Source: Streptomyces sp. NBC_00568
Lineage (GTDB): Bacteria; Actinomycetota; Actinomycetes; Streptomycetales; Streptomycetaceae
Reading direction: 5' to 3'
DNA: 64,000 nt
NCBI RefSeq assembly: GCF_026341855.1
Contig: NZ_JAPENW010000001.1
Coordinates: 1,302,001-1,366,000, forward strand
The stretch's first letter is position 1. Every line of letters begins with the position of its first letter. Positions 17,313-25,594 of this stretch are shown in pieces. A program made the position numbers and the translations under genes. The notes under the pieces were generated by a model that worked only from the letters and a program-made list of their open reading frames with translations, was not told the origin of the DNA and searched no databases.

Positions 17313-17735
17313 GTGAGCCCGATGAGCCAGGCGGCACAGAACCTGAACTGGTTGATCACCAATTTCGTGGACAACACCCCCGGGGTGTCGCACACGGTGG
17401 TGGTCTCCGCCGACGGACTCCTTCTGGCTATGTCCGAAGGCTTTCCCCGCGACCGCGCCGACCAGCTGGCGGCCGTCGCGTCCGGTCTGACCTCGTTGAC
17501 CGCGGGCGCTTCCCGTATCTTCGAGGGCGGCCATGTGAACCAGACGGTTGTGGAGATGGAGCGAGGATTCCTCTTCCTCATGTCCGTTTCCGATGGTTCG
17601 TCACTCGCGGTACTTGCACACCCCGAGGCGGACATCGGTCTCATTGGGTACGAGATGGCCCTTCTGGTGGACCGCGCGGGCACGGTCCTTACTCCGGATC
17701 TCCGTGCGGAGCTCCAGGGCGGCCTTCTCAACTAA
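17313..17735 (+). CDS. cvnB2: Roadblock/LC7-domain protein CvnB (second conservon)
   Basis: 140-aa roadblock/LC7 protein. Start is GTG at 17313, one base after the cvnA2 stop, with AGGAG 7 bases upstream; the frame is open to 17247 only through cvnA2 sequence. It is nearly identical to CvnB1 (MSQAAQNLNWLITNFVDN in both; GGHVNQ versus GGAVAQ in the middle), so exchange of subunits between the two systems is plausible. Confidence 0.94.
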   Translation: MSPMSQAAQNLNWLITNFVDNTPGVSHTVVVSADGLLLAMSEGFPRDRADQLAAVASGLTSLTAGASRIFEGGHVNQTVVEMERGFLFLMSVSDGSSLAVLAHPEADIGLIGYEMALLVDRAGTVLTPDLRAELQGGLLN

Positions 17736-17829
17736 TAGACAGACGGTGCGAATTCGCGTCCCGTGGCCGTAAGGTTTCGGGACGCGGTCCCACAGTGATG
17801 GGTGCCCGGCACAGTCGGAGGAGGAGAAA

Positions 17830-18429
17830 GTGGTAACACCCCCAGGCGGTTCGTCATCGGGCAACTGGTCGTACGGCCCCGGCCAGGGACAGGGCGGCCA
17901 GGGCGACGGTCCGCAGGACCCGAACCGGTACAACTTTCCCTCCGCGCCCAGCCAGCGACGGCCGCAGTACCCGCCCCAGGGTCCGCAGGGCCCCGGGCCG
18001 TCGCCGTACGACCAGCCGTCGGCACCGCGTATCCAGCCCGTTCAACCGCAGCGGCGCTCACCCGAGCCGTCGCCCGCGGGCTCGTCGAACAACCCCCTGG
18101 TGCGTCCGTACGCCATGACGGGCGGCCGCACCAGGCCCCGCTACCAGCTCGCCATCGAGGCACTGGTGCACACCACCGCGCAGCCGCACCAGATGCAGGG
18201 CCAGTTGCCCGAGCATCAGCGCATCTGCAACCTCTGCCGGGAGATCAAGTCGGTGGCCGAGATCTCGGCCCTGCTGACCATCCCTCTCGGTGTTGCCAGG
18301 ATCCTCGTCGCCGACTTGGCGGAAGCGGGCCTGGTCGCCATTCATCAGCCCGGCGGCGACGAGAGCGCCGGCGGCCAGCCAGCCGTGACATTGCTCGAAA
18401 GGGTGCTCAGTGGACTTCGCAAGCTCTAG
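17830..18429 (+). CDS. cvnC2: DUF742 protein CvnC (second conservon)
   Basis: 199-aa DUF742 protein starting at GTG 17830 with a strong GGAGGAGAAA ribosome site. Unlike CvnC1 it has a Pro/Gln/Gly-rich N-terminal extension of about 75 residues before the shared VRPYAMTGGRTRPRYQ signature; the C-terminal winged-helix-like half matches CvnC1 closely. The extension may tether or regulate assembly. It overlaps cvnD2 by 20 bases. Confidence 0.93.
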   Translation: MVTPPGGSSSGNWSYGPGQGQGGQGDGPQDPNRYNFPSAPSQRRPQYPPQGPQGPGPSPYDQPSAPRIQPVQPQRRSPEPSPAGSSNNPLVRPYAMTGGRTRPRYQLAIEALVHTTAQPHQMQGQLPEHQRICNLCREIKSVAEISALLTIPLGVARILVADLAEAGLVAIHQPGGDESAGGQPAVTLLERVLSGLRKL

Positions 18430-18991
18430 CGGAGGGCCTTCCCGCTCCACCACGTCCGCGAAGATCGTGGTGGCGGGCGGCTTCGGCGTGGGCAAGACCA
18501 CGTTCGTCGGCGCCGTCTCGGAGATCAACCCGCTGCGTACCGAGGCCGTCATGACGTCCGCCTCGGCGGGCATCGACGACCTCACGCACACCGGAGACAA
18601 GACGACGACGACCGTCGCCATGGACTTCGGCCGCATCACCCTCGACCAGGACCTGATCCTGTACCTCTTCGGTACGCCGGGCCAGGACCGCTTCTGGTTC
18701 ATGTGGGACGACCTGGTCCGCGGCGCCATCGGCGCGATCGTCCTGGTCGACACCCGGCGTCTCGCCGACTGCTTCCCCGCGGTCGACTACTTCGAGAACA
18801 GCGGCCTGCCGTTCGTCATCGCCCTCAACGGCTTCGACGGCAACCAGCCGTACAACCCCGAGGAAGTACGCGAGGCCCTCCAGATCGGTCCGGACGCCCC
18901 GATCATCACGACGGACGCCCGACACCGCGCGGACGCGAAGTCGGCGCTGATCACGCTGGTCGAGCACGCGCTGATGGCGCGCCTGCGCTAG
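18410..18991 (+). CDS. cvnD2: Conservon small GTPase CvnD (second conservon)
   Basis: 193-aa Ras-like GTPase, starting at GTG 18410 inside cvnC2. Motifs as in CvnD1: GGFGVGKTT, FGTPGQDR, LNGFDG. Differences from CvnD1 are mostly in the first 15 residues (SGGPSRSTTSAK) plus isolated substitutions (GAIVLV, GNQPY). It ends the second conservon, with a strong hairpin 19 bases beyond the stop. Confidence 0.94.
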   Translation: MDFASSSGGPSRSTTSAKIVVAGGFGVGKTTFVGAVSEINPLRTEAVMTSASAGIDDLTHTGDKTTTTVAMDFGRITLDQDLILYLFGTPGQDRFWFMWDDLVRGAIGAIVLVDTRRLADCFPAVDYFENSGLPFVIALNGFDGNQPYNPEEVREALQIGPDAPIITTDARHRADAKSALITLVEHALMARLR

Positions 18992-19010
18992 CGCATACCG
19001 CCTCCGAGGC

Positions 19011-19050
19011 AACGGCCCCCGCTTCTCCTGCCGGAGATGCGGGGGCCGTT
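19011..19050. terminator. Terminator after second conservon (probably bidirectional)
   Basis: Perfect 12-bp arms AACGGCCCCCGC (19011-19022) and 19039-19050, with a further inner TCTCC/GGAGA stem. It separates cvnD2 (plus) from accE (minus). The remainder of 18992-19299 is GC-rich and shows no gene. Confidence 0.75.
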
Positions 19051-19299
19051 GTCCGTCTCCCCCGCGTCGAGAAGGGCCGCGCCGGCACCGTTCCCGCCCG
19101 GTACGCCGCGACGGGTGGGCTCCGATCGAGCCCCGAGCGAACTCCTGCCCCGTACGGCCGCGTTGAGCGGCCGGGTGGCCCCCTGTCCCCGGACGCCCGC
19201 CGGAACGCCCCCTGTTCGCGCCGTAGGGCCGCGGTGCCCTCCGGACACACCTCAGCCCCGCCCTCCATCAGGAGGACGGGGCTGTGGGCGTCAGAACAC

Positions 19300-19494
19300 T
19301 CAGTGCCAGCTGTGCGGGGCCCGGAAGCCGGGCTCGCGCTCCAGGCGGCGCCAGCCTGCCTTGCGGTGGGCACGGTGGGCGGGAGCGGCATCAGTGGGAG
19401 CAGCGGCGGCACGGGCCAGGAGGATGGCCGTGATCGCGGCGACCTCCTCGGGCTCGGCGTGGCCCTTCTCGACGCGGATGTCAGGGGTGCTCAT
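19300..19494 (-). CDS. accE: Acyl-CoA carboxylase epsilon subunit
   Basis: Small stabilising/activating subunit (64 aa) of actinobacterial acyl-CoA carboxylase. The sequence begins DIRVEKGHAEPEEVAAI followed by an Ala-rich helix and ends in the family-typical WRRLEREPGFRAPHSWH. It is encoded just downstream of the carboxyltransferase accB (57-base gap), as is usual for Streptomyces; it binds the beta subunit and raises activity of the acetyl/propionyl-CoA carboxylase holoenzyme. Confidence 0.93.
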   Translation of the reverse strand: MSTPDIRVEKGHAEPEEVAAITAILLARAAAAPTDAAPAHRAHRKAGWRRLEREPGFRAPHSWH

Positions 19495-19551
19495 AGGTTT
19501 CAGTCTCCATGAGAGAGGTTTCCGCGGGGGTACCGCGGAGGGTCCGCAGGG

Positions 19552-21159
19552 TTACTGCGGGGGGTTGCCGTGCTTGCGGGAGGGCAGGTCCGCGTGCTTG
19601 GTGTGCAGCATCGCGAGCGACTTGATCAGGACCTCGCGGGTCTCCGCGGGGTCGATGACGTCGTCGACCAGACCGCGCTCCGCGGCGTAGTACGGGTGCA
19701 TCAGCTCGGCCTTGTACTCCTTGACCATGCGGACGCGCATCGCCTCGGGATCGGCGGCATCGGCGATCTGACGGCGGAAGATGACGTTGGCGGCACCTTC
19801 GGCGCCCATCACGGCGATCTCGTTCGTCGGCCAGGCGTAGGTGAGGTCGGCCCCGATGGACTGGCTGTCCATGACGATGTAGGCACCTCCGTACGCCTTG
19901 CGCAGGATGAGAGAGATCCGCGGCACCGTCGCGTTGCAGTACGCGTACAGCAGCTTCGCGCCGTGCCGGATGATCCCGCCGTGCTCCTGGTCGACGCCCG
20001 GGAGGAACCCAGGCACGTCCAGCAACGTGATGATCGGGATATTGAAAGCGTCACACATCTGGACAAAGCGTGCAGCTTTTTCGGATGCCTCGATGTCGAG
20101 CACGCCCGCGAGGCTCTGCGGCTGGTTGGCCACGATGCCGACGACCATGCCGTCGAGACGGGCCAGCGCGCAGATGATGTTGCGGGCCCAGCGCTCGTGG
20201 ACCTCCAGGTAGTCGCCGTCGTCGACGAGCTCCTCGATGACCTTGGTCATGTCGTACGGGCGGTTGCCGTCGGCCGGGACCAGGTCCAGCAGCACCTCGC
20301 TGCGGCGGTCGGCCGCGTCGGCGGACTCGGCGCGCGGCGGGTTCTCGCGGTTGTTCTGCGGGAGCATCGACAGGAGGTAGCGCACCTCGGCGATGCAGGT
20401 CTCCTCGTCGTCGTACGCGAAGTGGCAGACGCCGGAGGTCTCCGCGTGGACGTCGGCGCCGCCCAGGCCGTTCTGGGTGATCTCCTCGCCCGTCACCGCC
20501 TTGACCACGTCCGGGCCGGTGATGAACATCTGCGAGGTCTCGCGGACCATGAAGACGAAGTCGGTCAGCGCCGGGCTGTAGGCCGCGCCGCCCGCGCACG
20601 GGCCGAGCATCACCGAGATCTGCGGGATGACACCGGAGGCCTTGGTGTTGCGCTGGAAGATGCCGCCGTACCCGGCGAGGGCGGAGACGCCCTCCTGGAT
20701 ACGGGCACCCGCGCCGTCGTTCAGCGACACCAGCGGCGCACCGGCCGCGATGGCCATGTCCATGATCTTGTGGATCTTCGTGGCGTGGGCCTCGCCCAGC
20801 GCGCCGCCGAAGATACGGAAGTCGTGCGCGTACACGAAGACCGTGCGGCCCTCGACCGTGCCCCAGCCGGTGATGACACCGTCGGTGTACGGCTTCTTGG
20901 CCTCCAGGCCGAACCCGGTCGCCCGGTGCCGGCGCAGCTGCTCGACCTCCTGGAACGAGCCCGCGTCCAGCAGCAGCTCGATGCGCTCCCGGGCGGTCAG
21001 CTTGCCCTTGGCGTGCTGCGCCGCGGTCGCCTTCTCGCTGGGACCCCGCAGCGCCTCCGCACGGATGGCGTGCAGTTCCGCCACACGTCCGCGCGCGTCC
21101 GTCGGTTCGACTGTGGGGCTCGTGGAGCTTGCGGTGTCGGCCTCGTCCAAAACGGTCAT
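19552..21159 (-). CDS. accB: Acyl-CoA carboxylase carboxyltransferase (beta) subunit
   Basis: Carboxyltransferase subunit (535 aa) that moves the carboxyl group from biotin to acetyl- or propionyl-CoA, giving malonyl-/methylmalonyl-CoA for fatty acids and polyketides. Two crotonase-like CT domains are visible: the N-terminal half (GKLTARERIELLLDAGSF; FGGALGEAHATKI; LNDGAGARIQEGV; GPCAGGAAYSPALTDF) and the C-terminal half (DVPGFLPGVDQEHGGIIRHG; RKAYGGAYIVM). Residues of the oxyanion loops (GAYIVM, GGAAYSP) are intact. The ATG at 21159 begins the conserved region after a short acidic leader. The biotin-bearing alpha subunit is not in this window. Confidence 0.94.
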   Translation of the reverse strand: MTVLDEADTASSTSPTVEPTDARGRVAELHAIRAEALRGPSEKATAAQHAKGKLTARERIELLLDAGSFQEVEQLRRHRATGFGLEAKKPYTDGVITGWGTVEGRTVFVYAHDFRIFGGALGEAHATKIHKIMDMAIAAGAPLVSLNDGAGARIQEGVSALAGYGGIFQRNTKASGVIPQISVMLGPCAGGAAYSPALTDFVFMVRETSQMFITGPDVVKAVTGEEITQNGLGGADVHAETSGVCHFAYDDEETCIAEVRYLLSMLPQNNRENPPRAESADAADRRSEVLLDLVPADGNRPYDMTKVIEELVDDGDYLEVHERWARNIICALARLDGMVVGIVANQPQSLAGVLDIEASEKAARFVQMCDAFNIPIITLLDVPGFLPGVDQEHGGIIRHGAKLLYAYCNATVPRISLILRKAYGGAYIVMDSQSIGADLTYAWPTNEIAVMGAEGAANVIFRRQIADAADPEAMRVRMVKEYKAELMHPYYAAERGLVDDVIDPAETREVLIKSLAMLHTKHADLPSRKHGNPPQ

Positions 21160-21367
21160 GTAGTGACCTTACGAAGTCCACCAAGGAAAGAGGCCCGTCG
21201 ACTCTGCACAGTCTCCGGACCGTTTTCCTGGTACCCCTGAACAGAACCGCCATCACATGCAGGCGATCTGACTGCTCAGAGGGGCCTCAGCTTGTAGAGA
21301 TCACACAAACTCTTCGGCCGAGAGCCACCTCACATTCACGCGGGGCACATGCCGTCGCCAGGGTGAC

Positions 21368-21393
21368 GCGGACCGCCGTTCGAGGGTCCGCGC
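21368..21393 (-). terminator. Hairpin after the secreted M15-like gene
   Basis: Perfect 8-bp inverted repeat CGCGGACC/GGTCCGCG (21368-21375 and 21386-21393), 16 bases beyond the stop of the gene at 21409-21906 on the minus strand. It also isolates that gene from the accB promoter region (21160-21367). Confidence 0.55.
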
Positions 21394-21408
21394 ACCCGTG
21401 GCGAGGGA

Positions 21409-21906
21409 TCAGCAGCCGCCGCAGTTGTAGTAGAGGACGTCCCAGTGGTTGCCCTCGTCGGCGTAGATGTTGCCGGCGCCGGACTTGTACTGCGGGGCGC
21501 CGTCGCCGCGCAGGCCTATGTAGGTGAAGTTGTTCTTGATGTAGGCGGTGACGCAGGTGTTCTTGCCGTAGTCGAGCTTGTAGCCGTTCCAGTGCGAGTA
21601 CGTACCGCTGGCGTGGCCGGTCTCGGTACCGCCGGTGATGTTGAGCGCGCAGCCGCTGGACCCCTTGAGCGTCTGGGCGCCCTGCGCGGTGGCGAGGTTG
21701 AGCTGCTCGAACGACGTACAGGTGGAGTTGTTGCGGTCGGAGCAGCCACCGGAGGAGGACCAGGTGACGCCGACCTGGCGGAACATCGAGGTCGCGGTGG
21801 CGTGACTGATCTTGGTGACGGCGAAGGCGTCGGTGGCGGTGCCGACGACGGCGATACCGGGGGCCACGACGAGGGCGAGGGCGGTCAGCGCGGACCTGAA
21901 CTTCAT
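21409..21906 (-). CDS. Small secreted protein with M15/LAS-like zinc motif
   Basis: 165-aa exported protein: Sec signal peptide with cleavage predicted after Ala29 (TDAFA-VTK). The mature part has six Cys (55, 63, 86, 118, 162, 165), suggesting three disulfides. SHWNGYKLD places His105 and Asp112 in the H-x2-G-x3-D spacing of M15 D-Ala-D-Ala peptidases, and E151-GNHW gives a later Glu and His154-Trp as in the LAS-fold third ligand. I infer a secreted peptidoglycan peptidase-like or binding protein; the Ala of the consensus is Lys here, so activity is uncertain. ATG at 21906 with AAAGG upstream. Confidence 0.7.
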   Translation of the reverse strand: MKFRSALTALALVVAPGIAVVGTATDAFAVTKISHATATSMFRQVGVTWSSSGGCSDRNNSTCTSFEQLNLATAQGAQTLKGSSGCALNITGGTETGHASGTYSHWNGYKLDYGKNTCVTAYIKNNFTYIGLRGDGAPQYKSGAGNIYADEGNHWDVLYYNCGGC

Positions 21907-22082
21907 ATGGGGGGACCTTTCCTGCGGAGGACCGTCGGGCGGCCGTACGGACGTACGGCCGTGCTTCCTGTGGGGCGGCTGTGCAGGGGGTGCACGCAGA
22001 TGGTGCCCGAGTTCTACGCGCGTCCGCCAGAGGGCGGACGGAGATGACCCACCGTGACGCCGGAAGCACGCTCCGGATGATG

Positions 22083-22141
22083 TTGAAACTTGAACGGAAT
22101 AGGTCTACGGTTGCCCTTGTTGAGCTCGTTGAACATTCAAC
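22083..22141 (+). promoter_or_regulatory. Promoter and palindromic operator of the YceI gene
   Basis: A good -35/-10 pair TTGAAA-N17-TACGGT (22083-22088, 22106-22111) is followed, 16 bases later, by the palindrome GTTGAA-CA-TTCAAC (22128-22141). The position just past the transcription start suits a repressor; the TTGAA half-sites resemble MarR-family operators. No MarR gene is adjacent. Confidence 0.5.
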
Positions 22142-22197
22142 AGATTGACGCCGTGGCTCGGACCCGAACCGCGGCTCGTCCCCCCAAGGAGCACGTC

Positions 22198-22818
22198 ATG
22201 GGCATCTTCGGCCGCAAGACCACCGACACCGCCGAGTCCTCGGCCACCGCGACGGCCACCGCCGTCAACCCGGACCTGGCCGCGCTGACCGGCGACTACA
22301 CCATCGACCCGTCGCACTCGACGATCGGCTTCGTGGCGCGGCACGCGATGGTCACCAACGTCAAGGGCAAGTTCAACGACTTCGAGGGCACGCTGCGCCT
22401 GGACGGCGGCGACCCGGCCAGGTCGACGGCCACCCTCGACGTCAAGATGGACAGCATCGACACCGGGTCCGCGGACCGCGACGGTCACCTGAAGAGCGCC
22501 GACTTCTTCAAGACCGAGGAGTTCCCGGCGATGACCTTCCGCTCCGTCAAGGCGGAGGCCCTGGGCGGCGACGACTACCGGATCACCGGCGACCTGGAGA
22601 TCCTCGGCACCACCAAGCAGATCTCCATCGACCTGGAGTTCAACGGCGCCGCGAAGGACCCGTTCGGCAACGAGCGCGTGGGTTTCGAGGGCAAGGCCGA
22701 GATCCTGCGCTCCGAGTGGGGCCTCACCTGGAACGCCGCCCTGGAGACCGGTGGCGTCCTCGTCTCCGACAAGATCAAGCTGAACTTCGACATCTCGGCG
22801 ATCAAGAACGCCGGCTGA
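22198..22818 (+). CDS. YceI-family lipid-binding-like protein
   Basis: 206-aa YceI-domain protein, a lipocalin-like beta barrel that binds isoprenoid or fatty-acyl chains in characterised homologues. The domain covers about 30-200 (GDYTIDPSHSTIGFVARHAMVTNVKG; STATLDVKMDSIDTG; ITGDLEILGTTKQISIDLEF). The N-terminal 28 residues are Ala/Thr-rich without a signal peptide (MGIFGRKTTDTAES), so the protein is probably cytoplasmic, unlike the periplasmic E. coli YceI. The ATG at 22198 has AAGGAG upstream; the frame is open to 22090, across the promoter. Confidence 0.92.
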   Translation: MGIFGRKTTDTAESSATATATAVNPDLAALTGDYTIDPSHSTIGFVARHAMVTNVKGKFNDFEGTLRLDGGDPARSTATLDVKMDSIDTGSADRDGHLKSADFFKTEEFPAMTFRSVKAEALGGDDYRITGDLEILGTTKQISIDLEFNGAAKDPFGNERVGFEGKAEILRSEWGLTWNAALETGGVLVSDKIKLNFDISAIKNAG

Positions 22819-22877
22819 GCCGTCGGCTCCCGCCGGCCCGCACCGGCCGAACCGTTCGCCCCGGCGACACCCCGAGC

Positions 22878-22917
22878 GCGCCCGCCCTCCTGCTCCCCTT
22901 ACGGAGAGGGCGGGCGC
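22878..22917. terminator. Bidirectional terminator between convergent genes
   Basis: Perfect 12-bp arms GCGCCCGCCCTC (22878-22889) and 22906-22917 with an inner CTCC/GGAG extension, lying between the converging YceI gene (stop 22818) and YdeI-like gene (stop 22997). Confidence 0.75.
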
Positions 22918-22996
22918 TCCGGCGTCTCGGCACACGAGGGCGGGTACGCCGGGTGTCCGCGGCCCCGACAGCCGGCGCTCCACCGTCCGCGCGTCC

Positions 22997-23587
22997 TCAC
23001 TTCACCCGACGCCCCGCCTCCAGTTCAACGATCACGGCCCGCAGGCGCGCGGCTCTGGTCTCCGGCGTGCGCGCCCTCAGCAGGCCCACCACGGCCAGGT
23101 ACCGATCGGTCTTGCCGAGGCCGTCGAAGAACCGCCGGGCCCTCGGGTTCTCCCGCAGCGCCGCGGCGAGATCGTCGGGCACCGTGGCCTCCTTCTGCGA
23201 CGCGTACGCGGCCGCCCATCTGCCGTCCGCCCGCGCGGCCTCGACCTCCGCCAGGCCGCCGGGCCGCATGCGCCCGGCCGCGGTGAGTTCCTCGACCCGC
23301 CGCACGTTCACCGTCGACCACAGGCTGCCCGGCCGGCGTGGGGTGATCCGCTGGAGGAAGTACGCGTCGTCGTAGCCCTTGCGGTGACCGGTGATCCAGC
23401 CGTGGCAGAGCGCCACGTCGTTGACGTCCGCAGCGCTCACGGAGACCAGGCCGGTCCCCTTCTTCGCGACCTTCACCCACACGGCGGAGCGGTGCCCCGC
23501 GTGGGCGGTCAGCCACGCGTCCAGCCGGTCCGCGTCCGCGAAGGTCTCGATCCCTGACGCGCTCTCTGCCCCATCGAGGTTGGCCAT
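22997..23587 (-). CDS. YdeI/OmpD-associated family protein
   Basis: 196-aa cytoplasmic protein of the YdeI/OmdA family, sometimes annotated bacteriocin-protection or OmpD-associated; no biochemical function is established. The family core is FADADRLDAWLTAHAGHRSAVWVKVAKKG (start), then DVALCHGWITGHRKGYDDAYFLQRITPRR and the SLWSTVNVRRVEEL segment. The C-terminal AFDGL-like helix (ENPRARRFFDGLGKTDRYLAV) is also typical. ATG at 23587; monocistronic and convergent with yceI. Confidence 0.88.
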   Translation of the reverse strand: MANLDGAESASGIETFADADRLDAWLTAHAGHRSAVWVKVAKKGTGLVSVSAADVNDVALCHGWITGHRKGYDDAYFLQRITPRRPGSLWSTVNVRRVEELTAAGRMRPGGLAEVEAARADGRWAAAYASQKEATVPDDLAAALRENPRARRFFDGLGKTDRYLAVVGLLRARTPETRAARLRAVIVELEAGRRVK

Positions 23588-23705
23588 GGAGGAACGCTAG
23601 GACTTCCTCGGGTCGATTCCAGTCCTGAAGGGGCTCGAATTCCGCCGCGTTCTCTGTGAGCCCGCTGAGAATTCATGAGTGTTCACAATGAAATCAACAG
23701 AATTG

Positions 23706-23735
23706 TTGACACTTTTGTGGACAGCGAATTACGTT
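23706..23735 (+). promoter_or_regulatory. Candidate promoter of the secreted esterase
   Basis: TTGACA (23706-23711) followed 18 bases later by TACGTT (23730-23735), a vegetative-type -35/-10 pair about 60 bases before the esterase start. A short CAACA/TGTTG palindrome overlaps the -35 from upstream. Confidence 0.45.
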
Positions 23736-23797
23736 CGCGGAACAAGAACGAACAGGGCGTCGGCAGATCGAATGTGCCGCGAAGGGGAGAAATCTCA

Positions 23798-25468
23798 GTG
23801 AAGCACAGGGCAGTGAAGCGCAGGACCGTGGTCATGGGCATCGGAGCGACCGCGGGAGCCGCGGCGGCCGGCGGCTTCGCCCTGAACGCGAACGCGACCG
23901 GCACGTCCACCGCGAAATCGGCGGGCACCCTGGTCTTCGACAAGGACGCCTACACCGAGCTGACGACGACCATCACGGATGCCGGCGGCAAGGACCGCGA
24001 GGTGGTCTACCACTTCTGGAAGGCCGTCACCTATGTCGCCCGCCCGGTGGACGCGAAGTACCAGAGCCTGAACGTCAGCGTCCCCGTCTCGATCGACGGC
24101 ACCGCCGTGGACGCGACCGGCGCGCCCATCGTCTTCGCCAACTCGGTGGGCGGCTACATGCCCTCGTCCGTGGCGGACGCCACCGGTGTGGGCGGCGCGG
24201 GCATGACCGGCGGACCCGGCGGCGGCGCCGGCGGCCCCTCCGCCGGCGGCCCCTCCGCCGGCGCCTCGGCCCCCGCGAGCGCCCCGGCCTCGGCGAGCGG
24301 CGGGACCGGCGAGGTCCAGTCCGGCGGCAACGCGATGGTGAACGCCCAGGGCGGCATGGTCAACCTCGGCAAGCTGGGTCTCGCGGCGGGCTACGTCGTC
24401 GTGGAGCCGGGCGCCCGCGGCCGTACGCTCACCGACGAGGACGGCGCCTACTACGGCACCGCGCCCGCCGCGATCGTCGACCTCAAGGCCGCGGTGCGCT
24501 ACGTCCGCGCCAACAAGGGCGTCATCCCCGGCGACACCGACCGGATCGTCTCCACCGGCACCAGCGCGGGCGGCGCTCTGTCGTCGCTGCTGGGCGCGTC
24601 CGGCGACAGCCGCGTCTACGACTCCTACCTGAAGGAGCTCGGCGCCGCCGACGCGAGCGACGCGATCTTCGCGACCGGTGCCTGGTGCCCGATCACCGAC
24701 CTGGAGCACGCCGACGGCGCCTACGAGTGGAACTGGGGCACCAACGTCACCGCGAGCACCGGCAAGGTCGTCGACCAGGCCGTCTCCAAGGCGCTCCGGT
24801 CGCAGTTCGCCGAGTACCAGGCCGGCCTGAAGCTGCGCGGCCTGAACGGCTTCGGTCCGCTGAACGCCCGCAACCTCGACGCGTACCTGGTCACGACGTA
24901 TCTGGAGCCCTCGGCCGGCAAGTACCTCACGGACCTTTCGGACGCGGACCGCGCGAGCTACCTGGCCGCGAACCCGTTCATCACCTGGTCCGGCGGCAAA
25001 GCGACGTTCACGTGGGAGGACTTCCTGACCCACGTGGGCGCCCGCAAGAAGACGACACCGGCCTTCGACGCCTTCGACCTCTCCGCGGGCGAGAACAACG
25101 AGTTCGGCAAGGCCAAGGTCGAGGCCCGTCATTTCACGGCGTACAGCCTGAAGAACGACACCACCGGCGTGACCGGCAAGCGGCTCGAGAGCGATATCCC
25201 CGAGAAGCTGGACCTGATGAATCCGATGTACCACCTCCAGCGGGACAACCCGGGCCGCTCCAGGCACTGGTGGATCCGTCTCGGCACCAAGGACTCCGAC
25301 ACCTCGCTGACGGTCTCGGCGAACCTCGCGGCCGCCGCGCGGAACCTGGGCGACGACGTCGACCACCTCTACTACTGGGACGAGGGCCACGGCTCGAACA
25401 TCGACCCGGGCGAGTTCCTCGCCTGGATCGCCAAGGTGACGGGCCACCGGCAGCGCGCCGCCAAGTAG
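23798..25468 (+). CDS. Tat-exported alpha/beta-hydrolase esterase (subtype B-like)
   Basis: 556-aa exported hydrolase. The N-terminus VKRRTVVMGIGATAGAAAAG is a twin-arginine-type signal. The alpha/beta-hydrolase part has the nucleophile elbow GTSAGGA (Ser in about residues 248-254) after an IVDLKAAVRYVRANKG segment typical of carboxylesterases and tannase/feruloyl-esterase relatives, and a C-terminal His in DEGHGSNIDPGEF. A Gly/Ser/Ala-rich insertion of about 55 residues (near 130-185, DNA about 24185-24350) interrupts the N-terminal part. GTG at 23798 has GGGGAG upstream; the frame is open to 23675 through the promoter region. Substrate unknown. Confidence 0.82.
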   Translation: MKHRAVKRRTVVMGIGATAGAAAAGGFALNANATGTSTAKSAGTLVFDKDAYTELTTTITDAGGKDREVVYHFWKAVTYVARPVDAKYQSLNVSVPVSIDGTAVDATGAPIVFANSVGGYMPSSVADATGVGGAGMTGGPGGGAGGPSAGGPSAGASAPASAPASASGGTGEVQSGGNAMVNAQGGMVNLGKLGLAAGYVVVEPGARGRTLTDEDGAYYGTAPAAIVDLKAAVRYVRANKGVIPGDTDRIVSTGTSAGGALSSLLGASGDSRVYDSYLKELGAADASDAIFATGAWCPITDLEHADGAYEWNWGTNVTASTGKVVDQAVSKALRSQFAEYQAGLKLRGLNGFGPLNARNLDAYLVTTYLEPSAGKYLTDLSDADRASYLAANPFITWSGGKATFTWEDFLTHVGARKKTTPAFDAFDLSAGENNEFGKAKVEARHFTAYSLKNDTTGVTGKRLESDIPEKLDLMNPMYHLQRDNPGRSRHWWIRLGTKDSDTSLTVSANLAAAARNLGDDVDHLYYWDEGHGSNIDPGEFLAWIAKVTGHRQRAAK

Positions 25469-25594
25469 CGCCGCCGCACGGCCAAGTACCCTTCCCCGGC
25501 GTCGAGTTCCCCGCACACGGGAATCCGGCGCCGGGGCGTCCACGGGCCGCGATAATCCGGTGCGCGGCGACCGTCCGGTCGTTAGCCTCCGGGT

